Below, piece by piece: positions 32,321 to 40,496 of a stretch of 64,000 bases of DNA (the stretch's first letter is position 1; each line of letters opens with the position of its first letter). Under the pieces are notes generated by a model. The model was given only the letters and a program-made list of their open reading frames with translations, had not been told where the DNA came from and did not search any database. Source of the DNA: an uncultured Oscillospiraceae bacterium (GTDB lineage: Bacteria; Bacillota; Clostridia; Oscillospirales; Oscillospiraceae); the NCBI GenBank assembly GCA_934630495.1, contig CAKTVW010000002.1, forward strand, positions 1 to 64,000. Reading direction: 5' to 3'. A program made the translations under genes and the position numbers.

Positions 32321-34117
32321 TCAGAAGCTGCGGTCCTTGGAGGCGATCTCCTTGAGGCAGCGGGCCTCGAAATCGTCGGGGGACATAGCGCCGAGGTCGA
32401 CGCCGCCGCGGGTGCGGACGGAAACCGTGCCGTTTTCCATGTCGCGGTCGCCGATGACGAGCATATACGGGATCTTCTGAAGCTGGGCTTCGCGGATCTT
32501 ATAGCCGAGCTTTTCGCTGCGAAGGTCGCTTTCCGTGCGGATGCCGAGATCGTTCAGGCGCTGCTCGAGCTGCTTGGAATAGTCGTGTGCACGGTCGGTG
32601 ATGGGCAGAATGCGGACCTGCGTCGGCATCATCCACAGCGGCAGCGCGCCGGCGTATTCCTCGATCAGGTAGGCCAGCGTCCGCTCGTAGCAGCCGAGGC
32701 TGGTGCGGTGGATGATATACGGCAGCGCCTTTTCACCGTTTTCGTCGATATAGTACATGCCGAAGCGCTCGGCCAGCAGCATATCGATCTGAATGGTAAC
32801 GAGAGTGTCCTCCTTGCCGTAGACGTTCTTATACTGAATGTCCAGCTTCGGACCGTAGAAAGCAGCCTCGTCGATGCCGATGGAGTAGTTGACGTCGAGG
32901 TCGTTCAGGATGCGCTCCATGACGCTCTGCGCGTGGTTCCACTGCTCAGCCGTGCCCTCATACTTGTTGTTGGGGTTGGCCGGGTCCCACTGCGAGAAGC
33001 GGAAGGTGCATTTGTCGAGCATACCGACCGTGCCGAGCATATATTTTGCCAGCTCCAGACAGCCCTTGAACTCCTCCTCGAGCTGATCGGGACGGAGGAC
33101 AAGGTGGCCTTCGGAGATCGTGAACTGACGGACGCGGATGAGGCCGTGCATTTCGCCGGAGTCCTCGTTGCGGAACAGCGTGGACGTTTCGCCCAGCCGC
33201 ATCGGCAGATCGCGGTAGGAGCGCTGACGGTTCAGATAGACCTGATACTGGAACGGGCAGGTCATCGGGCGCAGAGCGAAGCATTCCTTCGTTTCGTCGT
33301 GCGGGTCGCCGAGGACGAACATGCCGTCCAGATAGTGGTCCCAGTGGCCGGAGATTTTATACAGCTCGCGCTTGGCCATGAGCGGGGTCTTGGTCAGCAG
33401 ATAGCCCTTCTTCTGCTCGGTGTCCTCGACCCAGCGCTGCAGGAGCTGGATGACTCTTGCGCCCTTCGGCAGCAGGATCGGCAGGCCCTGACCGATGACG
33501 TCGACGGTGGTGAAGAATTCCAGCTCGCGGCCGAGCTTGTTGTGGTCGCGCTTGCGGGCTTCCTCCTGCGCTTGCAGATATTCGTCCAGCTCGTCCTTTT
33601 TCTGGAAGGCGACGCCGTAAATTCTTTGCAGCATCTTGCGCTTGGAGTCGCCGCGCCAGTAAGCGCCGCAGCACTGCGTCAGCTTGAAGGCGTTGGCCTT
33701 GATGCGGCCGGTGGAGTCCAGATGCGGACCGGCGCACAGATCGGTAAATTCGCCCTGTGTGTAGAACGAAATGACCGCGTCCTCGGGCAGATCGTTGATC
33801 AGCTCGACCTTATACGGCTCGTCCTTTTCCTCCATATAGGCGATCGCCTCGGCACGGGGCTTCTCCGAACGGACGAGGGGCAGCTTTTCCTTGCAGATCT
33901 TCTTCATCTCGGCCTCGATGGCGTCCAGATGCTCCTGCGTAAAGGAGAAGTCGGAGTCGAAGTCGTAGTACCAGCCGTTGTCGATGGACGGGCCGATGGC
34001 GAGCTTGACCTGCGGGTAAAGACGCTTGACGGCCTGCGCCATCACATGGGAGCAGGTGTGCCAATAGGTCTTGCGGTAGGCTTCGTTTTCAAAGGTGTAC
34101 AGATTTTCTTCGGACAT
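32321..34117 (-). CDS. thrS: Threonyl-tRNA synthetase lacking the TGS domain
   Basis: 598-residue class II synthetase that charges tRNA-Thr. The editing-domain zinc motif HTCSHVMAQAV opens the protein almost at once, DLCAGPHLDSTG completes the editing site, and catalytic motifs 2 and 3 appear as FRNEDSGEMHGLIRVRQF and GCYERTLAYLIEEYAG. Standard enzymes are about 640 residues because of an N-terminal TGS (N1) domain, which is absent here; no upstream frame could supply it because the T-box leader begins directly. GAGGAGGAAAA precedes the ATG. Expression is controlled by the T-box element. Confidence 0.96.
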   Translation of the reverse strand: MSEENLYTFENEAYRKTYWHTCSHVMAQAVKRLYPQVKLAIGPSIDNGWYYDFDSDFSFTQEHLDAIEAEMKKICKEKLPLVRSEKPRAEAIAYMEEKDEPYKVELINDLPEDAVISFYTQGEFTDLCAGPHLDSTGRIKANAFKLTQCCGAYWRGDSKRKMLQRIYGVAFQKKDELDEYLQAQEEARKRDHNKLGRELEFFTTVDVIGQGLPILLPKGARVIQLLQRWVEDTEQKKGYLLTKTPLMAKRELYKISGHWDHYLDGMFVLGDPHDETKECFALRPMTCPFQYQVYLNRQRSYRDLPMRLGETSTLFRNEDSGEMHGLIRVRQFTISEGHLVLRPDQLEEEFKGCLELAKYMLGTVGMLDKCTFRFSQWDPANPNNKYEGTAEQWNHAQSVMERILNDLDVNYSIGIDEAAFYGPKLDIQYKNVYGKEDTLVTIQIDMLLAERFGMYYIDENGEKALPYIIHRTSLGCYERTLAYLIEEYAGALPLWMMPTQVRILPITDRAHDYSKQLEQRLNDLGIRTESDLRSEKLGYKIREAQLQKIPYMLVIGDRDMENGTVSVRTRGGVDLGAMSPDDFEARCLKEIASKDRSF

Positions 34118-34136
34118 GATGTTTTCCTCCTCTGTC

Positions 34137-34396
34137 TAGGGGCAACAAAAAATCACCCCTGAAAAATTCAGGGGTGAGAAAAATCCCACGGTTCCACCCT
34201 GCTTGCAGCGCCGAAACCGACTGCTGCCGCTCGTTGACGCGATAACGGGCGCACCCGTCTCTGTTTATCGCAAAGCGCGAGTCCGCAGAGCGGCTCGGGA
34301 GTGGTGGATCGCCGCCCGTTCGCAGGAGCTTTCACCGTCCGCTCCCTCTCTGACCGAACAAACGACGGGATCTGTCTCCGTCATTGCCTCTTTTCG
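34137..34396 (-). promoter_or_regulatory. T-box riboswitch of thrS
   Basis: On the minus strand the leader ends with the T-box core AGGGTGGAACCGTGGG (complement of 34185-34200), then a 10-bp terminator (34153-34177) followed by TTTTTT. The stem I signature GGTGAAAGCTCC is found further upstream, and an ACC triplet, a threonine codon, stands in the expected specifier area (CCACCACTCCC). Uncharged tRNA-Thr would stabilise the antiterminator and switch thrS on. Confidence 0.88.
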
Positions 34397-34401
34397 GGTT
34401 C

Positions 34402-34430
34402 AATATAGCACTTTTTCGCGCGGTTGTCAA
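34402..34430 (-). promoter_or_regulatory. Promoter of the thrS leader
   Basis: TTGACA-N17-TATATT on the minus strand with an extended TG before the -10; starts the T-box leader. Confidence 0.8.
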
Positions 34431-34585
34431 ATGGTTTCTTTTAATTCGGATTATGTTAACCGTTTTGTAACTATCTCACAAGATGTAGTGCCAAAAAAAC
34501 CGTGAAAACAGACCATATAGTCATTTCAATGCGTTTACATAATTGATGTAAAAGTTTGCTATTATCCGGAAAAACACAAAAAAGC

Positions 34586-34613
34586 TTGACAAATTCAGAA
34601 AAAATGTTATAAT
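34586..34613 (+). promoter_or_regulatory. Promoter of the 3D-domain protein gene
   Basis: TTGACA and TATAAT, both perfect, with a 16-nt spacer. Predicted start is near 34620, inside the WalR-like box that follows. Confidence 0.75.
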
Positions 34614-34622
34614 TATCATGCT

Positions 34623-34639
34623 GTTACAATATAGTAACA
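34623..34639 (-). promoter_or_regulatory. Candidate WalR (YycF) box
   Basis: The minus strand reads TGTTAC-TATAT-TGTAAC, a full match to the WalR direct repeat TGTWAH-N5-TGTWAH. It overlaps the predicted transcription start of a gene whose product class (3D-domain wall enzymes) is a known WalR target in Bacillus. Binding here would more likely repress than activate. Confidence 0.5.
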
Positions 34640-34687
34640 ATAGTTTCATCCGTTGAAACCGAACACTATGGAAAGGAGGATACTCTG

Positions 34688-35815
34688 ATGCGCAGAGCGA
34701 AAACACAAAAAAGATGCGGAAGAATACCGCGCCGCTTGATCGCCATTGTCGTGATGAGCACGGTCCTGCTGGGCCTGATGTCGCTGACCGTTTTCGCACA
34801 GAACAATTACATTATTACCGACGGCGATAATGTGACCGTTCATAAGTCCTACAGCTCGGACCCCGATGTGGTCCTTGATGAAGTGGGCATTGAACTGAGC
34901 GAAGAGGATACCTACACCACGACCTATAACGACGGAGTCAACCTGATCGACATCCAGCGGATGCAGATGGTCACCGTCAACAATCAGGGCAAACCGAGCG
35001 TTATCGGCACTTACGGCGAAACGGTCGCCGAGCTGCTCGAACGCGCAGGCATTCTGCTCGGCAGCGGCGACACCCTCTCCTGCGAGGGAAGCGACGAGAC
35101 GTATGACGGAATGGTCGTTGAGATCGTGCACAGAGAAGTAAGAACGGAGGAATATGACGAGATCATCCCCTGCGACGTCAACTACTATGAGGATCCTACG
35201 CTCGACCCGGACGAGGAGCTTGTCCTGATTGAAGGAACGGACGGCGTTGTGCACTATAAAATGCAGACCGTCTATGAAAACGGGGAGGAGGTCTCTCGCG
35301 AGGTCGTTGACCGCACCGTTACCGTGCAGGCCGAGACGCGCCTTGTGATCTGCGGGATCGACCGCAGCATCAAGGACCAGCCCGACGAGCCGAAGCAGTC
35401 TGCGTCGGTGCGCGCCGAGACGAGCGGGCAGACGGAAGCGTCCGACAACAAGCAGCCCGCGTCAAACGGCGGCAGCGTCGGCGGCAATACCATCACGACC
35501 GCAAGCGGCGCCGTCTACAGCTATACGAGAGCGCTGACCGTTTCCGCGACGGCCTATTCCTGCGAGGGCTACACCGGCTATACCTACAGCGGCACGGTCG
35601 CCCGCGTCGGCGCCATTGCCGTTGACCCGAACGTGATCCCGCTGGGGACTAAAATGTATGTCGTCTCGAACGACGGACAGTATGTCTACGGCTACTGCGT
35701 TGCGGAGGATATCGGCGGCGGTATCAAGGGAAATCGGATCGACCTGTATTTCGATACCTTTGACGAATGCTGGGATTTCGGCGTGCGCGACTGCACCGTC
35801 TATATTCTGGACTGA
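34688..35815 (+). CDS. G5 and 3D domain cell-wall protein (YabE-like)
   Basis: 375-residue exported protein. An N-terminal signal anchor spans about 17-38 (LIAIVVMSTVLLGLMSLTV). Two DUF348-like repeats (about 45-90 and 98-140, the latter with ETVAELLERAGILL) precede a G5 domain (about 150-225) with the usual VDRTVTVQA strand. A low-complexity linker leads to a C-terminal 3D domain (about 285-375) with TAYSC, VDPNVIPLGTKMYV and EDIGGGIKGNRIDLYF, the last carrying the catalytic aspartates of MltA-like transglycosylases. YabE relatives lie next to ksgA in many Firmicutes, as here. Peptidoglycan remodelling is the expected role. Confidence 0.9.
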   Translation: MRRAKTQKRCGRIPRRLIAIVVMSTVLLGLMSLTVFAQNNYIITDGDNVTVHKSYSSDPDVVLDEVGIELSEEDTYTTTYNDGVNLIDIQRMQMVTVNNQGKPSVIGTYGETVAELLERAGILLGSGDTLSCEGSDETYDGMVVEIVHREVRTEEYDEIIPCDVNYYEDPTLDPDEELVLIEGTDGVVHYKMQTVYENGEEVSREVVDRTVTVQAETRLVICGIDRSIKDQPDEPKQSASVRAETSGQTEASDNKQPASNGGSVGGNTITTASGAVYSYTRALTVSATAYSCEGYTGYTYSGTVARVGAIAVDPNVIPLGTKMYVVSNDGQYVYGYCVAEDIGGGIKGNRIDLYFDTFDECWDFGVRDCTVYILD

Positions 35816-35836
35816 CGGACTTTCGTCCGAAACCGG

Positions 35837-35865
35837 TTGCAATAACACCCCTTTTCTGCTACAAT
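35837..35865 (+). promoter_or_regulatory. ksgA promoter nested in the preceding terminator
   Basis: TTGCAA-N17-TACAAT; the -10 box falls in the loop of the hairpin at 35848-35878. Predicted start near 35872 gives a leader of only about 16 nt that still includes the AAAAGGGG ribosome site. Confidence 0.55.
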
Positions 35866-35887
35866 GGCGGAAAAGGGGCTGTTTTTT
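35848..35887 (+). terminator. Terminator of the 3D-domain gene overlapping the ksgA ribosome site
   Basis: CCCCTTTTC pairs with GAAAAGGGG (9 bp), followed by CTGTTTTTT and directly by the ksgA ATG. In read-through RNA the 3' arm hides the ribosome site and can terminate; RNA begun at the nested promoter lacks the 5' arm. Confidence 0.6.
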
Positions 35888-36754
35888 ATGATCGATGTTT
35901 GCAGCATACAGGAAATCCGCAGGCTGCTTGCCGAATACGGATTTCATTTTTCCAAGTCCAAGGGACAGAACTTCCTGACGCAGCGGTGGGTACCGGAACG
36001 CATCGTCGCGGAAAGCGGGATCGACGCGCAGAGCGGCGTGGTGGAGATCGGTCCGGGCTTCGGCCCGCTGACGCAGGAGCTTTGCCGCCGTGCCGGAAGG
36101 GTCGTCGCGCTGGAGGTCGATACCGCGCTGCGTCCCGTGCTCGACGAGACGGTCGGCTGCTTCAAAAATCTTGAGATACTGTTTACCGACGCGCTCAAGG
36201 CCGATCTTCCTGCCTTGGTTGTGGAAAAGCTGGGCGGACTGCGCCCGGCGGCCTGTGCCAATCTGCCTTATTATATTACTTCTCCCGTGCTGACCAAGCT
36301 GCTCGAGAGCCGATGCTTTTCTTCCGTGACCGTCATGATCCAGAAGGAGGTCGCACAGCGGATCTGCGCTCCGGCGGGCAGCGCGGATTATTCGGCGTTT
36401 ACGGTGTTCTGCGGCTATTATGCCGTGCCGATAAGACTGTTTGACGTGCCGCCGTCGTGCTTTATCCCGCAGCCGAAGGTCATGAGCACGGTGCTGCGGC
36501 TGGACACGCGGACCGAGCCGCCCGCGCAGATCGACAGCGAGCGGGTGTTTTTCCGCACCGTGCGCGCGGCCTTTGCCATGCGGCGTAAAACGCTGCTCAA
36601 CGCGCTGTCCGCAGGCTTCGGCGAGCTGAGCAAGGCCGAGCTGGCGGAGCTTTTGACCGCCTGCGCGATCGCACCGACCGTGCGCGGGGAGACGCTGAAT
36701 ATCGAAGCGTTTGCCCGTCTGTCCAACGCGCTGAACCAAGCGCTTGCAAAATAG
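35888..36754 (+). CDS. ksgA: 16S rRNA dimethyladenosine transferase (KsgA/RsmA)
   Basis: 288-residue SAM-dependent enzyme that dimethylates two adjacent adenines near the 3' end of 16S rRNA during small-subunit maturation. KSKGQNFLTQ, VVEIGPGFGPLT (SAM site), ALEVD and the catalytic NLPYYITSPVL motif are all present, with a C-terminal helical domain. An in-frame ATG exists 24 nt upstream, but AAAAGGGG is 9 nt before the ATG at 35888, which I prefer. It follows the YabE-like gene, a conserved Firmicutes order, although the usual rnmV gene between them is missing. Confidence 0.94.
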   Translation: MIDVCSIQEIRRLLAEYGFHFSKSKGQNFLTQRWVPERIVAESGIDAQSGVVEIGPGFGPLTQELCRRAGRVVALEVDTALRPVLDETVGCFKNLEILFTDALKADLPALVVEKLGGLRPAACANLPYYITSPVLTKLLESRCFSSVTVMIQKEVAQRICAPAGSADYSAFTVFCGYYAVPIRLFDVPPSCFIPQPKVMSTVLRLDTRTEPPAQIDSERVFFRTVRAAFAMRRKTLLNALSAGFGELSKAELAELLTACAIAPTVRGETLNIEAFARLSNALNQALAK

Positions 36755-36764
36755 GAGACGAATA

Positions 36765-37442
36765 ATGTTCCGAACGATTTTTCTTGACCTCGACGATACG
36801 CTGCTGGACTTCGGCGCGGCGGAGCATGTTGCCGTTGCGCGGACCTTCCGCGAGATCGGGCTGGAGCCGACGGAGGAGCTGCTTGCCCGTTACAGCGCGA
36901 TCAACCTGAGCCAGTGGGAGGCGTTCGAGCGCGGCGAGATCACGCGCGACCGCGTTCTGGTGCGGCGCTTCGAGCTGCTGTTTGCGGAGCTGGGCGTTGA
37001 CCTCGACGCCGCTTCGACCGAGGACCGCTACCGCGGCTATCTGGGGATCGGACACTATTTCATTGACGGCGCGGTAGAGCTGCTGGATTATCTTGCGCCG
37101 AAATACGACCTGTACCTTGCCTCCAACGGCGTGGCGGCCACGCAGGATTCCCGCCTGAAAAGCGCGGGGATCGGCCATTATTTCAAGGCAATCTTTATTT
37201 CCGAAACGACGGGACATCACAAGCCGGAGCGCGCTTATTTCGACTACTGCTTCGCGCATATCCCCGATTTTGATCCGAAAACGGCGCTGATGATCGGCGA
37301 CAGCCTGACAAGCGACATTCTGGGCGGGATCAACGCGGGGCTGCGCACCTGCTGGTTTAACCCGTCGCATAAACCGCGGCGCCCGGATATCGTGCCCGAT
37401 TATGAGGTCCATGCGCTCTCCGAGCTGCGCAGCCTTCTCTGA
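36765..37442 (+). CDS. yjjG: HAD-family noncanonical pyrimidine nucleotidase, YjjG type
   Basis: 225-residue HAD phosphatase. Motif I is FLDLDDTLLDF with the nucleophile and acid Asp, followed by a helical cap; motif II is LYLASNGVAATQ, motif III Lys is in HHKPERAYF and motif IV is MIGDSLTSDILGG. The NGVxxxQ and GGINAGLxTCWFNP blocks fit YjjG, which dephosphorylates dUMP, dTMP and damaged pyrimidine nucleotides. AGGAG precedes the ATG, 10 nt after ksgA, so both are probably on one message. Confidence 0.86.
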   Translation: MFRTIFLDLDDTLLDFGAAEHVAVARTFREIGLEPTEELLARYSAINLSQWEAFERGEITRDRVLVRRFELLFAELGVDLDAASTEDRYRGYLGIGHYFIDGAVELLDYLAPKYDLYLASNGVAATQDSRLKSAGIGHYFKAIFISETTGHHKPERAYFDYCFAHIPDFDPKTALMIGDSLTSDILGGINAGLRTCWFNPSHKPRRPDIVPDYEVHALSELRSLL

Positions 37443-37459
37443 GTAAAACGTTTTTTTCT

Positions 37460-37490
37460 GCGGCGGCTCGGCCGATTGCCGGGCCGCCGC
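37460..37490 (+). terminator. GC-rich hairpin after yjjG
   Basis: GCGGCGGC pairs with GCCGCCGC and an inner CGGC/GCCG extends it; the downstream T-tract is weak (TTCTGCTT). Confidence 0.5.
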
Positions 37491-37527
37491 TTCTGCTTAA
37501 TATAACAAGGCAAATTGCACCGCGTGC

Positions 37528-37556
37528 TTTTCATCCGCTTGAAATTGTGCTATACT
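37528..37556 (+). promoter_or_regulatory. Probable promoter of the PAP2-to-YgiQ gene run
   Basis: TATACT with an extended TG upstream and a weak TTTTCA at 17 nt; the best match in the 184-bp spacer before the PAP2 gene. Confidence 0.45.
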
Positions 37557-37626
37557 AAAAATAGAAAGCGCGGCGCGGAATACGATCGAGACGGCCGCAG
37601 AAGCGCGCTTGAGAGGAGGAATCTGC

Positions 37627-38556
37627 TTGTCGCTGCTATACTGGCTGGAGAGCATCCGCACGCCGTTTTTAGACGTGGTGATGCAGTTTTTTACCTACTT
37701 CGGGGAAGAAATGCTGTTTATGGTGCTGGCGCTGACCGTTTTCTGGTGCGTGGACAAGCGCGAGGGCTATTACCTGCTGTTTGTCGGCTTCTTCGGAACG
37801 ATCCTGAACCAGTTCCTGAAGCTGTTTTACCGCATCCCGCGCCCATGGGTCAAGGACCCCGATTTCACGATCGTGGAAAGCGCGCGCGGGAGCGCCACCG
37901 GCTACTCGTTTCCCTCCGGCCATACGCAAAATGTGGTCGGTACGCTCGGCGGCATCGCGCGATGGCATAAAAACACGGCGCTGCGCGCCACCTGTATCGT
38001 AATTGCACTGCTGTGCGCCTTTTCGCGGATGTATCTGGGCGTGCATACGCCGCTGGACGTCGGCGTTTCGCTGCTGATCGCGACGGTGCTGGTTTTCCTG
38101 TTCTACCCGCTGGTGAGAGGAGCGGCCGAGTCGCCGAAGCGGATGTATCTGCTTCTGGGCGTCATGGTCGCCGTCGCCGTGGCGTACGTTTGTTACGCCA
38201 ACCTTGCCAAATTCCCCGCCGATATGGACCTCGACAATCTGTATGAGGGAAGAAAAAACGGCTTTTCGCTGCTCGGCGCGCTGCTGGGCTTCTGCCTTGC
38301 CTATCCGCTGGAGCGTAAGTATGTACGCTTTGACGAAAAAGCGGTCTGGTGGGTGCAGATTATCAAGGTCGCGGGCGGCTTGGCGCTGCTTCTCGGCATC
38401 AAGGAGTGCCTGAAGCTCGGCTTCCGCGCAGTCGGCCTGAACGGACTGTACCTGAACGCCGTGCGCTACTTCGCAGTGGTGCTCTTTGCGGCGGTCGTCT
38501 GGCCGATGTGCTTCCGCAGACTGAAAATGCTCTCTGCGAAGGAGCGTGCCGCATGA
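37627..38556 (+). CDS. PAP2-family membrane phosphatase
   Basis: 309-residue polytopic membrane protein. The three-part phosphatase site is complete: KLFYRIPRP (Lys...Arg-Pro), the PSGHTQN block, and SRMYLGVHTPLD (Ser-Arg-x5-His-x3-Asp). Hydrophobic helices flank it, and an additional C-terminal multi-helix region from about 170 lengthens it beyond a minimal PAP2 protein. Likely substrates are lipid phosphates such as undecaprenyl pyrophosphate or phosphatidate. I take the TTG at 37627 because AGGAGG is 7 nt before it; another TTG 18 nt upstream has no ribosome site. Overlaps the next gene by ATGA. Confidence 0.87.
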   Translation: MSLLYWLESIRTPFLDVVMQFFTYFGEEMLFMVLALTVFWCVDKREGYYLLFVGFFGTILNQFLKLFYRIPRPWVKDPDFTIVESARGSATGYSFPSGHTQNVVGTLGGIARWHKNTALRATCIVIALLCAFSRMYLGVHTPLDVGVSLLIATVLVFLFYPLVRGAAESPKRMYLLLGVMVAVAVAYVCYANLAKFPADMDLDNLYEGRKNGFSLLGALLGFCLAYPLERKYVRFDEKAVWWVQIIKVAGGLALLLGIKECLKLGFRAVGLNGLYLNAVRYFAVVLFAAVVWPMCFRRLKMLSAKERAA

Positions 38557-39518
38557 ACGCCTTTTGGATCGCGCTGATCTGCCTCGGCGGCGTGCTTCTG
38601 CTGCTGTTTCTGATCTCGTTTGCCATGATGTGCGCTGCCAGCCTCCATGCGCAGTGGCTGGTGCGCAATGTCGACCATGCGATCCAGCATTCCTCCCTGC
38701 GCAGGTACGAGAAGGAGCTGAACGCGGGCAGAAAATGGCTGGCGGAGCAGCCGCAGGAGGAGGTTTATGTGACCGCCTACGACGGCGTACGCCTGTTCGG
38801 ACGCTATGTCCCGCATGAGAACGCCCGCGGCACGGCGCTGCTGTTCCACGGCTGGCGCAGCATCGGGGATATCGATTTCAGCTGTGCGTTAGAATTTTAC
38901 GCGTCGCTCGGGCTGAATCTGCTGCTTGTTGACCAACGGGCGCACGGGCGCTCCGGCGGACGCTTCACGACCTACGGTATCCGGGAGCGCCGCGACGTGC
39001 ACACATGGGTCGCATGGCACAACGAGCGCTTCGGAGAAACACCGCTGCTGCTTGCGGGGCTTTCCATGGGTGCGGCGACGGTGCTGATGTCCTGCGGGGA
39101 GCCGTTTCCGAAGAACGTGCGCGGCGTGATCGCCGACTGCGGCTTTACCTCGCCCTACGACATTATCGGCAAGGTCATCCGCGACAACCATCTGCCCGCC
39201 AAGCTGCTGCTGCCGCTGATCGACCTGCAGACGACGTTATTCGCGGGCTTTTCCCTTAAAGAGTATTCCACGCTCGACGCGATGAAGCGGACAAAGCTGC
39301 CGGTCCTGCTGGTGCACGGGGAGGCCGACGCCTTTGTCCCGTGCGAAATGTCGCGCAGAGTGTTCGAGGCCTGCGCCTCGACGGACAAGACGCTGCTGAC
39401 CGTTCCGAATGCCGGACACGGCCAGAGCTATCTGATCGATCGGGAAAAATATCAGCGCACGGCCCGCGCGTTTATCGAGCGGGCGCTGAAAAATGACAGA
39501 AAGGCAGAAGAACGATGA
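38553..39518 (+). CDS. Membrane-anchored alpha/beta hydrolase
   Basis: 321-residue serine hydrolase with a single N-terminal membrane helix (about 5-28, rich in Leu/Ile). FHGWRSIGDIDF forms the oxyanion region, GLSMGAATVLMS holds the nucleophilic Ser (G-x-S-x-G), VHGEADAFVP provides the Asp and GHGQSYL the catalytic His. An ester or lipid-like substrate near the membrane is plausible; the precise substrate is unknown. Its ATG overlaps the PAP2 stop and its own end overlaps nrdG by 4 nt, so four unlike genes are translated as a coupled chain. Confidence 0.87.
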   Translation: MNAFWIALICLGGVLLLLFLISFAMMCAASLHAQWLVRNVDHAIQHSSLRRYEKELNAGRKWLAEQPQEEVYVTAYDGVRLFGRYVPHENARGTALLFHGWRSIGDIDFSCALEFYASLGLNLLLVDQRAHGRSGGRFTTYGIRERRDVHTWVAWHNERFGETPLLLAGLSMGAATVLMSCGEPFPKNVRGVIADCGFTSPYDIIGKVIRDNHLPAKLLLPLIDLQTTLFAGFSLKEYSTLDAMKRTKLPVLLVHGEADAFVPCEMSRRVFEACASTDKTLLTVPNAGHGQSYLIDREKYQRTARAFIERALKNDRKAEER

Positions 39519-40063
39519 ATTACGCTGCCATTAAAACCTATGACATTGCAAACGGGCCGGGGGTGCGGACGGTGATCTTCGTCTCCGGCTGCACACGGCG
39601 GTGCAGGGACTGCTTCCAGCCGCAGACATGGGATTTCGATTACGGACAGCCGCTGACGGACGAGGTCACGGAGGACCTGCTTGCCACGCTTGCACCGCCG
39701 CAGATCGCCGGATTGACCGTGCTGGGCGGCGAGCCGTTCGAACCGAAAAATCAGGAGGGCGTCCTGCGCCTGCTGCAAAGGGTGCGTGAGCGCTACCCGG
39801 ACAAGAGCATCTGGGCCTTTACCGGCTATCTGCTGGACGAGGAGCTGCTGGCCGGGCGCGTGGGAGACGGAGAGCGTGTGCGCCGAATGCTGGAGCTGCT
39901 GGACGTGCTGGTCGACGGGCCGTTCGTCGCGGAGAAAAAGGATCTGGCGCTGCGCTTTCGCGGCTCGTCCAATCAGCGCTTGATCGATATGAAAAAAACT
40001 TTACAGACGGGGAGCGTCGTACTCTGGGACGACGGCTACACCCGGGGAGGCTGTCATGCGTGA
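39515..40063 (+). CDS. nrdG: Anaerobic ribonucleotide reductase activating protein
   Basis: 182-residue radical-SAM activase that generates the glycyl radical on NrdD for oxygen-free deoxynucleotide synthesis. The cluster motif is SGCTRRCRDC (Cys-x3-Cys-x2-Cys), and the ANGPGVRTVIF lead and GGEPFEPKN SAM-binding block are typical. No nrdD gene is nearby, so the partner is encoded elsewhere. It overlaps the dut start by 8 nt, pairing two deoxynucleotide-supply functions. Confidence 0.93.
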   Translation: MNYAAIKTYDIANGPGVRTVIFVSGCTRRCRDCFQPQTWDFDYGQPLTDEVTEDLLATLAPPQIAGLTVLGGEPFEPKNQEGVLRLLQRVRERYPDKSIWAFTGYLLDEELLAGRVGDGERVRRMLELLDVLVDGPFVAEKKDLALRFRGSSNQRLIDMKKTLQTGSVVLWDDGYTRGGCHA

Positions 40064-40496
40064 GGTAAAGGTAAAGAAACTCGACCCGAAGGCCAAGCTG
40101 CCGAAATACGGCACCGCGTTTTCTGCGGGAGCCGATCTGTGCGCCTGCCTGGACGCGCCCGTTACGCTTCAGCCGGGGGAGACGCGCATGATCTCCATCG
40201 GCATCGCCATGGAGATCCCGGAGGGCTACGCGGGACTGGTGTTCGCGCGCAGCGGCCTTGCGACAAAGCGTGATCTTGCGCCGGCCAACAAGGTCGGTGT
40301 GATCGATTCGGACTATCGCGGCGAATTTTTCGTACCGCTGCATAACCACGGGAGCGTGCCGCAGACCGTCGAAAACGGCGAGCGCATCGCCCAGATGATC
40401 CTCACGCCGTACCTGACGGCGAAATTTGTCGAGGCCGAGACGCTTTCCGACACCGTGCGCGGCGAGGGCGGCTTCGGCTCGACGGGGGACAAGTGA
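40056..40496 (+). CDS. dut: Deoxyuridine 5'-triphosphate nucleotidohydrolase
   Basis: 146-residue trimeric dUTPase that converts dUTP to dUMP, keeping uracil out of DNA. Motif 1 is SAGADLCAC, motif 2 ARSGLATKR, motif 3 GVIDSDYRGE with the catalytic Asp and Tyr, motif 4 GERIAQMILTP, and motif 5 is the C-terminal RGEGGFGSTG arm. Complete and normal length. Its last base is the first base of the YgiQ gene. Confidence 0.95.
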   Translation: MREVKVKKLDPKAKLPKYGTAFSAGADLCACLDAPVTLQPGETRMISIGIAMEIPEGYAGLVFARSGLATKRDLAPANKVGVIDSDYRGEFFVPLHNHGSVPQTVENGERIAQMILTPYLTAKFVEAETLSDTVRGEGGFGSTGDK

